The notes under the pieces are model-generated. The model was given only the letters and a program-made list of their open reading frames with translations. It had not been told where the DNA came from and ran no database searches. A stretch of DNA of 64,000 nt, from assembly GCF_902167145.1 (NCBI RefSeq), contig NC_050100.1, forward strand, positions 199,987,974 through 200,051,973, read 5' to 3'. This DNA comes from Zea mays (Eukaryota; Streptophyta; Magnoliopsida; Poales; Poaceae). Position 1 is the stretch's first letter; every line of letters starts with the position of its first letter. Positions 29,036 to 43,793 of this stretch are shown piece by piece. The translations under genes and the position numbers were made by a program.

Positions 29036-31189
29036 GAAAATCCAAGAATGTGATCTATGGTAAGGAAACATATGTGGGGTGAGGTGTACGAGCCTCTGGT
29101 TGATGATCAATGGCCACACAACCCCCATTTTTATCGAAAATAGCCATGAACGACAATTTTCAATAATACCGAAGGCTAACACCTACGGATTTTTGACCAA
29201 GAAATGGTCTCCACTAGAAATCCAAGAATGTGATCTATGCCAAGGAAACATATGTGGGGTGAGGTGTACTATCCTCTGGTCGATTATCAATGGCCACACA
29301 ACCCCCATTTTTGTCAAAAATAGCCATGAACGACTATTTTCAATGACACTGAAGGCTAACACCTACAAATTTTTTACCAAGAACTGGTCACCACCATAGA
29401 TCCAAGAATGTGATCTATGGCAAGGAAACATATATGTAGTGAGGTGTATGATCCTCTGGTTGAAGATAAATGGCCAAACAACCCCTATTTTTGTCGAAAA
29501 TAGCCATGAATGACCATTTTCAATAATACCGAAGGCTAACACATTCGGATTTTTGCCCAAGAAATGGTCTCCACCAGGAATCCAAGAATCTGATCTATGG
29601 CAAGTAAACATATGTGGGGTGAGGTGTATGAGCCTCTAGTCTATGATCAATGGCCACACAACCCCCATTTTGTCGAAAATAGCCATGAACGACCATTTTC
29701 AATAATACCGAAGGCTAACACGTACGAATTTTTGACAAAGAAATGGTCTCCACCAGAAATCCAAGAATGTGATCTATGGGAAGGAAACATATGTGGGTGA
29801 GGTGTACGAGCCTCTGGTGGATGATCAATGGCCACACAACCCCCATTTTGTCGAAAATAGCCATGAACGACCATTTTCAATAATACCGAAGGCTTACACG
29901 TACGAATTTTTGACCAAAAAATGGTCTCCACCAGAAATCCAAGAATGTGATCTATGGCAAGGAAACATATGTGGGGTGATGTGTACGAGCCTTTGGTCGA
30001 TGATAAATGGCCACACAACCCCCATTTTTGATGAAAATAGCCATGAACGACCATTTTCAATAATACCGAAGGCTAACACCTACGGATTTTTGACCAAGAA
30101 ATGGTCTCCACCAGAAATCCAAGAATGTGGTCTATGGCAAGGAAACATATGTGGGGTGAGGTGTATGAGCCTTTGGTCGATGATCAATGGCCACACAACC
30201 AACATTTTTGTCGAAAATAGACATGAACGACCATTTTCAATAATACCGAAGGCTAACACCTATGGATTTTTGACCAAGAAATGGTCTCCACTAGAAATCC
30301 AAGAATGTGATCTATGGCAAGGAAACATATGTGGGGTGAGGTGTACGAGCCTCTGGTCGATGATCAATGGCCACACAAGCCCCATTTTTGTCGAAAATAG
30401 CCATGAATGACCATTTTCATTAATACCGAAGGCTAACACGTACGAATTTTTGACCAAGAAATGGTCTCCACCAGAAATTCAAGAATGTGATCTATGGCAA
30501 GGAAACATATGTGGGGTGATGTGTATGATCCTCTGGTCGATGATAAATGGCCACACAACCCCCATTTTAGTCGAAAATAGCCATGAACGACCATTTTTAA
30601 TAATACCGAAGGCTAACACCAACAGATTTTTGACCAAGAAATGGTCTCCACCAGAAATCCAAGAATGTAATCTATGGCAAGAAAACATATGTGGGGTGAA
30701 GTGTACGAGCCTCTGGTCGATGATCAATGGCCACACAACCACCATTTTTGTCGAAAATAGCCATGAACGACCATTTTCAATGACACTGAAGGCTAACACC
30801 TATGGATTTTTGACCAAGAAATGGTCTCCACCAGAAATTCAAGAATGTGATCTATGGCAAGGAAACATATGTGGGGTGACGTGTATGATCCTCTGGTCGA
30901 TGATAAATGGCCACACAACCCCCATTTTAGTCGAAAATAGCCATGAACGACCATTTTTAATAATACCGAAGGCTAACACCTCGGATTTTTGACCAAGAAA
31001 TGGTCTCCACAAGAAATCCAAGAATGTGATCTATGGCAAGGAAACATATGTGGGGTGAGGTGTACGAGCCTCTGGTCGATGATCAATGGCCACACAACCC
31101 CCATTTTTGTCGAAATTAGCCATGAACGACCATTTTCAATAATACCGAAGGCTAACACCTACGGATTTTTGACCAAGAAATCGTCTCCA

Positions 31190-34100
31190 CCAGAAATCCA
31201 AGACTATGATCTATGGCAAGGAAACATATGTGGGGTGAGGTGTACAAGCCTCTGGTCGATGATCAATGGCCACACAGCCCCCATTTTTGTCGAAAATAGC
31301 CATGAATGACCATTTTCAATAATATCGAAGGCTAACACGTACGGATTTTTGCCCAAGAAATGGTCTCCACGAGAAATCCAAGATTGTGATTTATGGCAAT
31401 GAAACATATGTGGGGTGAGGTGTACGAGCCTCTGGTCAATGATAAATGGCCACACAACCCCCATTTTTGTCGAAAATAGCCATGAATGACCATTTTCAAT
31501 AACACCGAAGGCTAACACCTACGGATTTTTGACCAAGAATTGGTCTCCACCAGAAATCCAAGAATGTGATCTATGGCAAGGAAACATATGTGGGGTGAGG
31601 TGTACGAGCCTCTGGTCAATTATCAATGGCCACACAATCCCCATTTTTGTCGAAAATAGCCATGAACGACTATTTTCAATGACACTAAAGGCTAACACCT
31701 ACGGATTTTTGACCAAGAACTGGTCTCCTCCATAGATCCAAGAATGTGATCTATGGCAAGAAAACATATGTGTAGTGAGGTGTATGAGCCTCTGGTTGAA
31801 GATAAATGGCCACACAACCCCCATTTTTGACGAAAATAGCCATGAATGACCATTTTCAATAATACCGAAGGCTAACACATTCGGATTTTTGCCCAAGAAA
31901 TGGTCTCCACCAGAAATCCAAGAATGTGATCTATGGAAAGGAAACATATGTGGGGTGAGGTGTATGAGCCTCTGGTCGATGATCAATGGCCACACAACCC
32001 CCATTTTGTCAAAAATAGCCATGAATGACCATTTTCAATAATACCGAAGGCTAAGACGTACGGATTTTTGACCAAGAAATGGTCTCCACCAGAAATTCAA
32101 GAATGTGATCTATGGCAAGGAAACATATGTGGGGTGAGGTGTACGAGCCTCTGGTCGATGATAAATGGCCACACAACCCCCATTTTTGTCGAAAATAGCC
32201 ATGAACGACCATTTTTAATAATACCGAAGGCTAGCACCAACAGATTTTTGACCAAGAAATGGTCTCCACCAGAAATCCAAGAATGTGATCTATGGCAAGA
32301 AAACATATGTGGGGTGAAGTGTACGAGCCTCTGGTCGATGATCAATGGCCACACAACCCCCATTTTTGTCGAAAATAGCCATGAACGACCATTTTCAATG
32401 ACACTGAAGGCTAACACCTATGGATTTTTGACCAAGAAATGGTCTCCACCATAAATCCAAGAATGTGATCTATGGCATGGAAACATATGTGTAGTGAGGT
32501 GTATGAGCCTCTAGTCAAAGATCAATGGCCACAAAACCCCCATTTTTGTCGAAAATAGCCATGAATGACCATTTTCAAAAAATACTTAAGGCTAACACAT
32601 TCGGATTTTTGCCCAAGAAATGGTCTCCACCAAAAATCCAAGAATGTGATCTATGGCAAGGAAACATATGTGGGGTGACGTGTACGAGCCTCTAGTCGAT
32701 GATCAATGGCCACACAACCCCCATTTTGTCGAAAATAGACATGAACGACCATTTTCAATAATACCAAAGGCTAACACGTACGAATTTTTGACCAAGAAAT
32801 GGTCTCCACCAGAAATCCAAGAATGTGATCTATGGCAAGGAAACATATGTGGGGTGAGGTGTACGAGCTTCTGGTCGATGATCAATGGCCACACAACCCC
32901 CATTTTTGTCGAAAATAGCCATGAACGACCATTTTCAATAATACCGAAGGCTAACACCTACGAATTTTTGACCAAGAAATCGTCTCCACCAGAAATCCAA
33001 GAATATGATCTATGGCAAGGAAACATATGTGGGGTGAGGTGTACAAGCCTCTGGTCGATGATCAATGGCCACACAGCCCCCATTTTTGTCGAAAATAGCC
33101 ATGAATGACCATTTTCAATAATATCGAAGGCTAACACGTACGGATTTTTGCCCAAGAAATGGTCTCCACGAGAAATCCAAGATTGTTATCTATGGAAATG
33201 AAACATATGTGGGGTGAGGTGTACGAGCCTCTGGTCAATGATAAATGGCCACACAACCCCCATTTTTGTCGAAAATAGCCATGAACGACCATTTTCAATA
33301 ACACCGAAGGCTAACACCTACGGATTTTTGACCAAGAAATGGTCTCCACCAGAAATCCAAGTATGTGATCTATGGCAAGGAAACATATGTGGGGTGAGGT
33401 GTACGAGCCTCTGGTCGATTATCAATGGCCACACAATCCCCATTTTTGTCGAAAATAGCCATGAACGACTATTTTCAATGACACTAAAGGCTAACACCTA
33501 CGGATTTTTGACCAAGAACTGGTCTCCTCCATAGATCCAAGAATGTGATCTATGGCAAGAAAACATATGTGTAGTGAGGTGTATGAGCCTCTGGTTGAAG
33601 ATAAATGGCCACACAACCCCCATTTTTGACGAAAATAGCCATGAATGACCATTTTCAATAATACCGAAGGCTAACACATTCGGATTTTTGCCCAAGAAAT
33701 GGTCTCCACCAGAAATCCAAGAATGTGATCTATGGAAAGGAAACATATGTGGGGAGAGGTGTATGAGCCTCTGGTCGATGATCAATGGCCACACAACCCC
33801 CATTTTGTCAAAAATAGCCATGAATGACCATTTTCAATAATACCGAAGGCTAAGATGTACGGATTTTTGACCAAGAAATGGTCTCCACCAGAAATTCAAG
33901 AATGTGATCTATGGCAAGGAAACATATGTGGGGTGAGGTGTACGAGCCTCTGGTCGATGATAAATGGCCACACAACCCCCATTTTTGTCGAAAATAGCCA
34001 TGAACGACCATTTTTAATAATACCGAAGGCTAGCACCAACAGATTTTTGACCAAGAAATGGTCTCCACCAGAAATCCAAGAATGTGATCTATGGCAAGAA

Positions 34101-37100
34101 AACATATGTGGGGTGAAGTGTACGAGCCTCTGGTCGATGATCAATGGCCACACAACCCCCATTTTTGTCGAAAATAGCCATGAACGACCATTTTCAATGA
34201 CACTGAAGGCTAACACCTATGGATTTTTGACCAAGAAATGGTCTCCACCATAAATCCAAGAATGTGATCTATGGCATGGAAACATATGTGTAGTGAGGTG
34301 TATGAGCCTCTAGTCAAAGATCAATGGCCACAAAACCCCCATTTTTGTCGAAAATAGCCATGAATGACCATTTTCAAAAAATACTTAAGGCTAACACATT
34401 CGGATTTTTGCCCAAGAAATGGTCTCCACCAAAAATCCAAGAATGTGATCTATGGCAAGGAAACATATGTGGGGTGACGTGTACGAGCCTCTGGTCGATG
34501 ATCAATGGCCACACAACCCCCATTTTGTCGAAAATAGCCATGAACGACCATTTTCAATAATACCAAAGGCTAACACGTACGAATTTTTGACCAAGAAATG
34601 GTCTCCACCAGAAATCCAAGAATGTGATCTATGGCAAGGAAACATATGTGGGGTGAGGTGTACGAGCTTCTGGTCGATGATCAATGGCCACACAACCCCC
34701 ATTTTTGTCGAAAATAGCCATGAACGACCATTTTCAATAATACCGAAGGCTAACACCTACGGATTTTTGACAAAGAAATCGTCTCCACCAGAAATCCAAG
34801 AATATGATCTATGGCAAGGAAACATATGTGGGGTGAGGTGTACAAGCCTCTGGTCGATGATCAATGGCCACACAGCCCCCATTTTTGTCGCAAATAGCCA
34901 TGAATGACCATTTTCAATAATATCGAAGGCTAACACGTACAGATTTTTGCCCAAGAAATGGTCTCCACGAGAAATCCAAGATTGTTATCTATGGAAATGA
35001 AACATATGTGGGGTGAGGTGTACGAGCCTCTGGTCAATGATAAATGGCCACACAACCCCCATTTTTGTCGAAAATAGCCATGAACGACCATTTTCAATAA
35101 CACCGAAGGCTAACACCTATGGATTTTTGACCAAGAAATGGTCTCCACCAGAAATCCAAGTATGTGATCTATGGCAAGGAAACATATGTGGGGTGAGGTG
35201 TACGAGCCTCTGGTCGATTATCAATGGCCACACAATCCCCATTTTTGTCGAAAATAGCCATGAACGACTATTTTCAATGACACTAAAGGCTAACACCTAC
35301 GGATTTTTGACCAAGAACTGGTCTCCTCCATAGATCCAAGAATGTGATCTATGGCAAGAAAACATATGTGTAGTGAGGTGTATGAGCCTCTGGTTGAAGA
35401 TAAATGGCCACACAACCCCCATTTTTGACGAAAATAGCCATGAATGACCATTTTCAATAATACCGAAGGCTAACACATTCGGATTTTTGCCCAAGAATGG
35501 TCTCCACCAGAAATCCAAGAATGTGATCTATGGAAAGGAAACATATGTGGGGTGAGGTGTATGAGCCTCTGGTCGATGATCAATGGCCACACAACCCCCA
35601 TTTTGTCAAAAATAGCCATGAATGACCATTTTCAATAATACCGAAGGCTAAGACGTACGGATTTTTGACCAAGAAATGGTCTCCACCAGAAATTCAAGAA
35701 TGTGATCTATGGCAAGGAAACATATGTGGGGTGAGGTGTACGAGCCTCTGGTCGATGATAAATAGCCACACAACCCCCATTTTTGTCGAAAATAGCCATG
35801 AACGACCATTTTTAATAATACCGAAGGCTAGCACCAACAGATTTTTGACCAAGAAATGGTCTCCACCAGAAATCCAAGAATGTGATCTATGGCAAGAAAC
35901 ATATGTGGGGTGAAGTGTACGAGCCTCTGGTCGATGATCAATGGCCACACAACCCCCATTTTTGTCGAAAATAGCCATGAACGACCATTTTCAATGACAC
36001 TGAAGGCTAACACCTATGGATTTTTGACCAAGAAATGGTCTCCACCATAAATCCAAGAATGTGATCTATGGCATGGAAACATATGTGTAGTGAGGTGTAT
36101 GAGCCTCTAGTCAAAGATCAATGGCCACAAAACCCCCATTTTTGTCGAAAATAGCCATGAATGACCATTTTCAAAAAATACTTAAGGCTAACACATTCGG
36201 ATTTTTGCCCAAGAAATGGTCTCCACCAAAAATCCAAGAATGTGATCTATGGCAAGGAAACATATGTGGGGTGACGTGTACGAGCCTCTGGTCGATGATC
36301 AATGGCCACACAACCCCCATTTTGTCGAAAATAGCCATGAACGACCATTTTCAATAATACCAAAGGCTAACACGTACGAATTTTTGACCAAGAAATGGTC
36401 TCCACCAGAAATCCAAGAATGTGATCTATGGCAAGGAAACATATGTGGGGTGAGGTGTACGAGCTTCTGGTCGATGATCAATGGCCACACAACCCCCATT
36501 TTTGTCGAAAATAGCCATGAACGACCAATTTCAATAATACCGAAGGCTAACACCTACGGATTTTTGACCAAGAAATCGTCTCCACCAGAAATCCAAGAAT
36601 ATGATCTATGGCAAGGAAACATATGTGGGGTGAGGTGTACAAGCCTCTGGTCGATGATCAATGGCCGCACAGCCCCATTTTTGTCGCAAATAGCCATGAA
36701 TGACCATTTTCAATAATATCGAAGGCTAACACGTACGGATTTTTGCCCAAGAAATGGTCTCCACGAGAAATCCAAGATTGTTATCTATGGAAATGAAACA
36801 TATGTGGGGTGAGGTGTACGAGCCTCTGGTCAATGATAAATGGCCACACAACCCCCATTTTTGTCGAAAATAGCCATGAACGACCATTTTCAATAACACC
36901 GAAGGCTAACACCTACGGATTTTTGACCAAGAAATGGTCTCCACCAGAAATCCAAGAATGTGATCTATGGCAAGGAAACATATGTGGGGTGAGGTGTACG
37001 AGCCTCTGGTCGATTATCAATGGCCACACAATCCCCATTTTTGTCGAAAATAGCCATGAACGACTATTTTCAATGACACTAAAGGCTAACACCTACGGAT

Positions 37101-38250
37101 TTTTGACCAAGAACTGGTCTCCTCCATAGATCCAAGAATGTGATCTATGGCAAGAAAACATAAGTGTAGTGAGGTGTATGAGCCTCTGGTTGAAGATAAA
37201 TGGCCACACAACCCCCATTTTTGACGAAAATAGCCATGAATGACCATTTTCAATAATACCGAAGGCTAACACATTCGGATTTTTGCCCAAGAAATGGTCT
37301 CCACCAGAAATCCAAGAATGTGATCTATAGAAAGGAAACATATGTGGGGTGAGGTGTATGAGCCTCTAGTCGATGATCAATGGCCACACAACCCCCATTT
37401 TGTCGAAAATATCCATGAATGACCATTTTCAATAATACCGAAGGCTAACACGTACGGATTTTTGACCAAGAAATGGTCTCAACCAGAAATTCAAGAATGT
37501 GATCTATGGCAAGGAAACATATGTGGGGTGAGGTGTACGAGCCTCTGGTCCATGATAAATGGCCACACAACCCCCATTTTTGTCGAAAATAGCCATGAAC
37601 GACCATTTTTAATAATACCGAAGGCTAACACCAACAGATTTTTGACCAAGAAATGGTCTCCACCAGAAATCCAAGAATGTAATCTATGGCAAGAAAACAT
37701 ATGTGGGGTGAAGTGTACGAGCCTCTGGTCGATGATCAATGGCCACACAACCCCCATTTTTGTCGAAAATAGCCATGAACGACCATTTTCAATGACACTG
37801 AAGGCTAACACCTATGGATTTTTGACCAAGAAATGGTCTCCACCATAAATCCAAGAATGTGATCTATGGCAAGGAAACATATGTGTAGTGAGGTGTATGT
37901 GCCTCTGGTCAAAGATCAATGGCCACAAAACCCCCATTTTTGTCGAAAATAGCCATGAATGACCATTATCAAAAATACCGAAGGCTAACACATTCGGATT
38001 TTTGCCCAAGAAATGGTCTCCACCAAAAATCCAAGAATGTGATCTATGGCAAGGAAACATATGTGGGGTGACGTGTACGAGCCTCTGGTCGATGATCAAT
38101 GGCCACACAACCCCCATTTTGTCGAAAATAGCCATGAACGACCATTTTCAATAATACCGAAGGCTAACACGTACGAATTTTTGACCAAGAAATGGTCTCC
38201 ACCAGAAATCCAAGAATGTGATCTATGGCAAGAAACATATGTGGGGTGAG
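31190..38250. repeat. Higher-order repeat of 10 knob monomers (~1.8 kb), about four copies
   Basis: The rare junction ACTTAAGGCTAACACATTCG occurs at about 32584, 34383 and 36180, with a related unit near 37978; steps are 1799, 1797 and 1798 bp. Companion variants move with it: the GTAGTGAGGTGTATG unit, the TTGAAGATAAATGGCC unit, the CACAATCCCCATTTTTG unit and the CTCCTCCATAGATCC unit. Copies run roughly 31.2-33.0, 33.0-34.8, 34.8-36.6 and 36.6-38.2 kb. Adjacent copies differ by only a few bases plus short indels, so the block is young. Confidence 0.82.
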
Positions 38251-38500
38251 GTGTACGAGCCTCTGGTCGATGATCAATGGCCACACAACCCCCATTTTTG
38301 ATGAAAATAGCCATGAACGACCATTTTCAATAATACCAGAGGCTAACACCTACGGATTTTTGACCAAGAAATGGTCTCCACCAGAAATCCAAGAATGTGA
38401 TCTATGGCAAGGAAACATATGTGGGGTGAGGTGTATGAGCCTTTGGTCGATGATCAATGGCCACACAACCCCCATTTTTGTCGAAAATAGCCATGAACGA
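37812..38500. repeat. Left copy of a block repeated 4,130 bp downstream
   Basis: This group of monomers, including the unusual AATACCAGAGGCTAACACC variant at 38333 and the GGCAAGAAACATATGTGGGG variant near 38227, recurs from 41942 with a constant offset of 4130 bp (about 23 monomers). The two copies differ at several bases, so the event is older than the 3,955-bp duplication. Confidence 0.7.
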
Positions 38501-41500
38501 CCATTTTCAATAATACCGAAGGCTAACACGTATGGATTTTTGCCCAAGAAATGGTCTCCACGAGAAATCCAAGATTGTGATCTATGGCAAGGAAACATAT
38601 GTGGGGTGAGGTGTACGAGCCTCTGGTCGATGATCAATGGTCACACAACCCCCATTTTTGTCGAAAATAGCCATGAACGACCATTTTCAATAATACCGAA
38701 GGCTAACACCTACGGATTTTTGACCAAGAAATGGTCTCCACCAGAAATCCAAGAATGTGATCTATGGCAAGGAAACATATGTGGGGTGAGGTGTACGAGC
38801 CTCTGGTCGATTATCAATGGCCACACAACCCCCATTTTTGTCGAAAATAGCCATGAACATCTATTTTCAATGACACTGAAGGCTAACACCTACGGATTTT
38901 TGACCAAGAACTGGTCTCCACCATAGATCCAAGAATGTGATCTATGGCAAGAAAACATATGTGTAGTGAGGTGTATGAGCCTCTGGTTGAAGATAAATGG
39001 CCACACAACCCCCATTTTTGTCAAAAATAGCCATGAATGACCATTTTCAATAATACCGAAGGCTAACACATTCGGATTTTTGCCCAAGAAATGGTCTCCA
39101 CAAAAAATCCAAGAATGTGATCTATGGAAAGGAAACATATGTGGGGTGAGGTGTATGAGCCTCTGGTCGATGTTTAATGGCCACAGGACCCCTATTTTGT
39201 CGAAAATAGCCATCAACGACCATTTTCAATAATACCGAAGGCTAACACGTACGGATTTTTGACCAAGAAATGGTCTCTACCAGAAATCCAAGAATGTGAT
39301 CTATGGCAAGGAAACATATATGGGTGAGGTGTACAAGCCTCTGGTCGATGATCAATGGCCACACAACCCCCATTTTGTCGAAAATAGCCACGAACGACCA
39401 TTTTCAATAATACCGAAGGGTAACACGTACGAATTTTTGACCAAGAAATGGTCTCCACCAGAAATCCAAGAATGTGATCTATGGGAAGAAAACCTATGTG
39501 GGGTGAAATGTATGAGCCTCTGGTCGATGATCAATGGCCACACAACCCCCATTTTTGTCGAAAATAGCCATGAACGACCATTTTCAATGACAGTGAAGGC
39601 TAACACGTACTTATTTTTGACCAACAAATGGTCTCCATCAGAAATCCAAGAATATGGTCAATGGCAAGTAAACATATGTGGGGTGAGGTGTACGAGCCTC
39701 TGGTCGATGATCAATGGCCACACAACCCCCATTTTTGTCGAAAATACAATGAACAACCATTTTCAAGAAGACCGAAGGCTAACACGTACGGATTTTTGAC
39801 CAAGAAATGGTCTCCACCAGAAATCCAAGAATGTGATCTATGGCTAGGAAACATATGTGGGGTGAGGTGTACAAGCCTCTAGTTGATGATCAATGGCCAC
39901 ACAACCCCCATTTTGTCGAAAATAGCCATGAACGACCATTTTCAATAATACCGAAGGTTAACACGGATGGATTTTTGACCAAGAAATGGTCTCCACCAGA
40001 AATCCAAGAATGTGATCTATGGCAAGGAAACATATGTGGGGTGACGTGTACAAGCCTCTGGTCAATGATAAATGGCCACACAACCCCCATTTTAGACGAA
40101 AATAGCCATCAACGACAATTTTCAATAATACCGAAGGGTAACACCTATGGATTTTTTGACCAAGAAATGGTCTCCACCAGAAATCCAAGAATGCGATCTA
40201 TGGCAAGGAAACATATGTGGTGTGAGGTGTACGAGCCTCTGGTCGATGATCAATGGAAACACAACCACCATTTTTGTCAAAAATAGACATGAACGACCAT
40301 TTTCAATAATACCGAAGGCTAACACCTACGGATTTTTGACCAAGAAATGGTCTCCACCAGAAATCCAAGAATGTGATCTACGGCAAGGAAACATATGTGG
40401 GGTGAGGTGTACGAGCCTCTGGTCGATGATCAATGGCCACACAACCCCCATTTTTATCGAAAATAGCCATGAACGACAATTTTCAATAATACCGAAGGCT
40501 AACACCTACGGATTTTTTACCAGAAATGGTCTCCACCAGAAATCCAAGAATGTGATTTATGGCAAGGAAACATATGTGGGGTGAGGTGTACGAGCCTCTG
40601 ATCGATTATCAATGGCCACACAACCCCTATTTTTGTCGAAAATTGCCATGAACGACTATTTTCAATGACACTGAAGGCTAACACCTACGGATTTTTGACC
40701 AAGAACTGGTCTCCACCATAGATCCAAGAATGTGATTTATGGCAAGGAAACATATGTGTAGTGAGGTGTATGAGCCTCTGGTTGAAGATAAATGGCCACA
40801 CAACCCCTATTTTTGTCGAAAATAGCCATGAATGACCATTTTCAATAATACCGAAGGCTAACACATTCGGATTTTTGCCCAAGAAATGGTCTCCACCAGA
40901 AATCCAAGAATGTGATCTATGGCAAGGAAACATATGTGGGGTGAGGTGTATGAGCCTCAGGTCGATGATCAATGGCCACAGAACTCCCATTTTGTCGAAA
41001 ATAGCCATGAACGACCATTTTCAATAATACCGAAGGCTAACACGTACGAATTTTTGACCAAGAAATGGTCTCCACCAGAAATCCAAGAATGTGATCTATG
41101 GCAAGGAAACATATGTGGGTGAGGTGTACGAGCCTCTGGTCGATGATCAATGGCCACACAACCCCCATTTTGTCAAAAATAGCCATGAACGACCATTTTC
41201 AATAATACCGAAGACTAACACGTACGAATTTTTGACCAAGAAATGGTCTCCACCAGAAATCCAAGAATGTGATCTATGGCAAGGAAACATATGTGGGGTG
41301 ATGTGTATGAGCCTCTGGTCGATGATAAATGGCCACACAACCCCCATTTTTGATGAAAATAGCCATGAACGACCATTTTCAATAATACCGAAGGCTAACA
41401 CCTACGGATTTTTTACCAACAAATGGTCTCCATCAGAAATCGAAGAATGTGGTCTATGGCAAGGAAACATATGTGGGGTGAGGTGTATGAGCCTTTGGTC

Positions 41501-41941
41501 GATGATTAATGGCCACACAACCCCCATTTTTGTCAAAAATAGCCATGAACGACCACTTTCAATAATACCGAAGGCTAACACCTACGGATTTTTGACCAAG
41601 AAATGGTCTCCACCAGAAATCCAAGAATGTGATCTATGGCAAGGAAACATATGTGGGGTGAGGTGTACGAGCCTCTGGTCGATGATCAATGGCCACACAA
41701 CCCCCATTTTTGTCGAAAATAGCCATGAATCACCTTTTTCAATAATACCGAAGGCTAACACGTACGGATTTTTGACCAAGAAATGGTCTCCATCAGAAAT
41801 CCAAGAATGTGATCTATGGCAAGGAAACATATGTGGGGTGACGTGTACGAGCCTCTGGTCGATGATAAATGGCCACACAACCCCCATTTTAGTCGAAAAT
41901 AGCCATGAACGACCATTTTCAATAATACCGAAGGCTAACAC

Positions 41942-42630
41942 CTACAGATTTTTGACCAAGAAATGGTCTCCACCATAAATCCAAAAATGTGATTGATGGC
42001 AAGGAAACATATGTGTAGTGAGGTGTATGAGCCTCTGGTCGAAGATCAATGGCCACACAACCCCCATTTTTGTCGAAAATAGCCTTGAATGACCATTTTC
42101 AAAAATACCGAAGGCTAACACATTCGGATTTTTGCCCAAGAAATGGTCTCCACCAGAAATCCAAGAATGTGATCTATGGCAAGGAAACATATGTGGGGTG
42201 AGGTGTACGAGCCTCTGGTCGATGATCAATGGCCACACAACCCCCATTTTGTCAAAAATAGCCATGAACGACCATTTTCAATAATACCGAAGGCTAACAC
42301 GTACGAATTTTTGACCAAGAAATGGTCTCCACCAGAAATCCAAGAATGTGATCTATGGCAAGAAACATATGTGGGGTGAGGTGTACGAGCCTCTGGTTGA
42401 TGATAAATGGCCACACAACCCCCATTTTTGATGAAAATAGCCATGAACGACCATTTTCAATAATACCAGAGGCTAACACCTACGGATTTTTGACCAAGAA
42501 ATGGTCTCCACCAGAAATCCAAGAATGTGATCTATGGCAAGGAAACATATGTGGGGTGAGGTGTATGAGCCTCTTGTCGATGATCAATAGCCACACAACC
42601 CCCATTTTTGTCGAAAATAGCCATGAACGA
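41942..42630. repeat. Right copy of the 4,130-bp-spaced block
   Basis: This is the counterpart of 37812-38500, with AATACCAGAGGCTAACACC at about 42463. Divergence from the left copy includes GTTGATGATAAATGG against GTCGATGATCAATGG. The monomers between the copies do not form a clean repeat of the same period, so only this part of a larger duplicated block has kept its register. Confidence 0.65.
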
Positions 42631-43793
42631 CCATTTTCAATAATACCGAAGGCTAACACCTACGGGTTTTTGACCAATAAATGGTCTCCACCAGAAATCC
42701 AAGAATGTGATCTATGGCAAGGAAACATATGTGGGGTGAGGTGTACGAGCCTCTGGTCGATGATCAATGGCCACACAACCCCCATTTTTGTCGAAAATAG
42801 CCATGAACGACCATTTTCAATAATACCGAAGGCTAACACCTACAGATTTTTGACCAAGAAATCGTCTCCACCAGAAATCCAGGAATATGATCTATGGAAA
42901 GGAAACATATGTGGGGTGAGGTGTACGAGCCTCTGGTCGATGATCAATGGCCACATAACCCCCATTTTTGTCGAAAATAGCCATGAACGACCATTTTCAA
43001 TAATATCGAAGGCTAACACGTATAGATTTTTGACCAAGAAATGGTCTCCACGAGAAATCCAAGATTGTGATCTATGGCAATGAAACATATGTGGGGTGAG
43101 GTGTACGAGCCTCTGGTCGATGATCAATGGCCACACAACCCCCATTTTTGTCGAAAATAGCCATGAATGACCATTTTCAACGACACGGAAGGCTAACACC
43201 TACGGATTTTTGACCAACAAATGGTCTCCACGAGAAATCCAAGATTGTGATCTATGGCAAGAAAACATAAGTGGGGTGAAGTCTACGAGCCTCTGGTCGA
43301 TGATCAATGGCCACACAACCCCCATTTTTGTAGAAAATAGCCATGAACGACCATTTTCAATGACACTGAAGGCTAACACCTATGGATTTTTGACAAAGAA
43401 ATGGTCTCCACCATAAATCCAAGAATGTGATCTATGGCAAGGAAACATATGTGTAGTGAGGTGTATGAGCCTCTGGTCGATGATAAATGGCCACACAACC
43501 CCCATTTTAGACAAAAATAGCCATGAACGACCATTTTCAATAATACCGAAGGCTAACACCAACGGATTCTTGACCAAGAAATGGTCTCCACCAGAAATCC
43601 AAGAATGTGATCAATGGCAAGAAAACATATGTGGGGTAAAGTGTACAAGCCTCTGGTCGATGATCAATGGCCACACAACCCCCATTTTTGTCGAAAATAG
43701 CCATGAACGACCATTTTCAATGACACGGAAGGCTAACACCTACGGATTTCTGACCAAGAAATGGTCTCCACCATAAATCCAAGAATGTGATCT

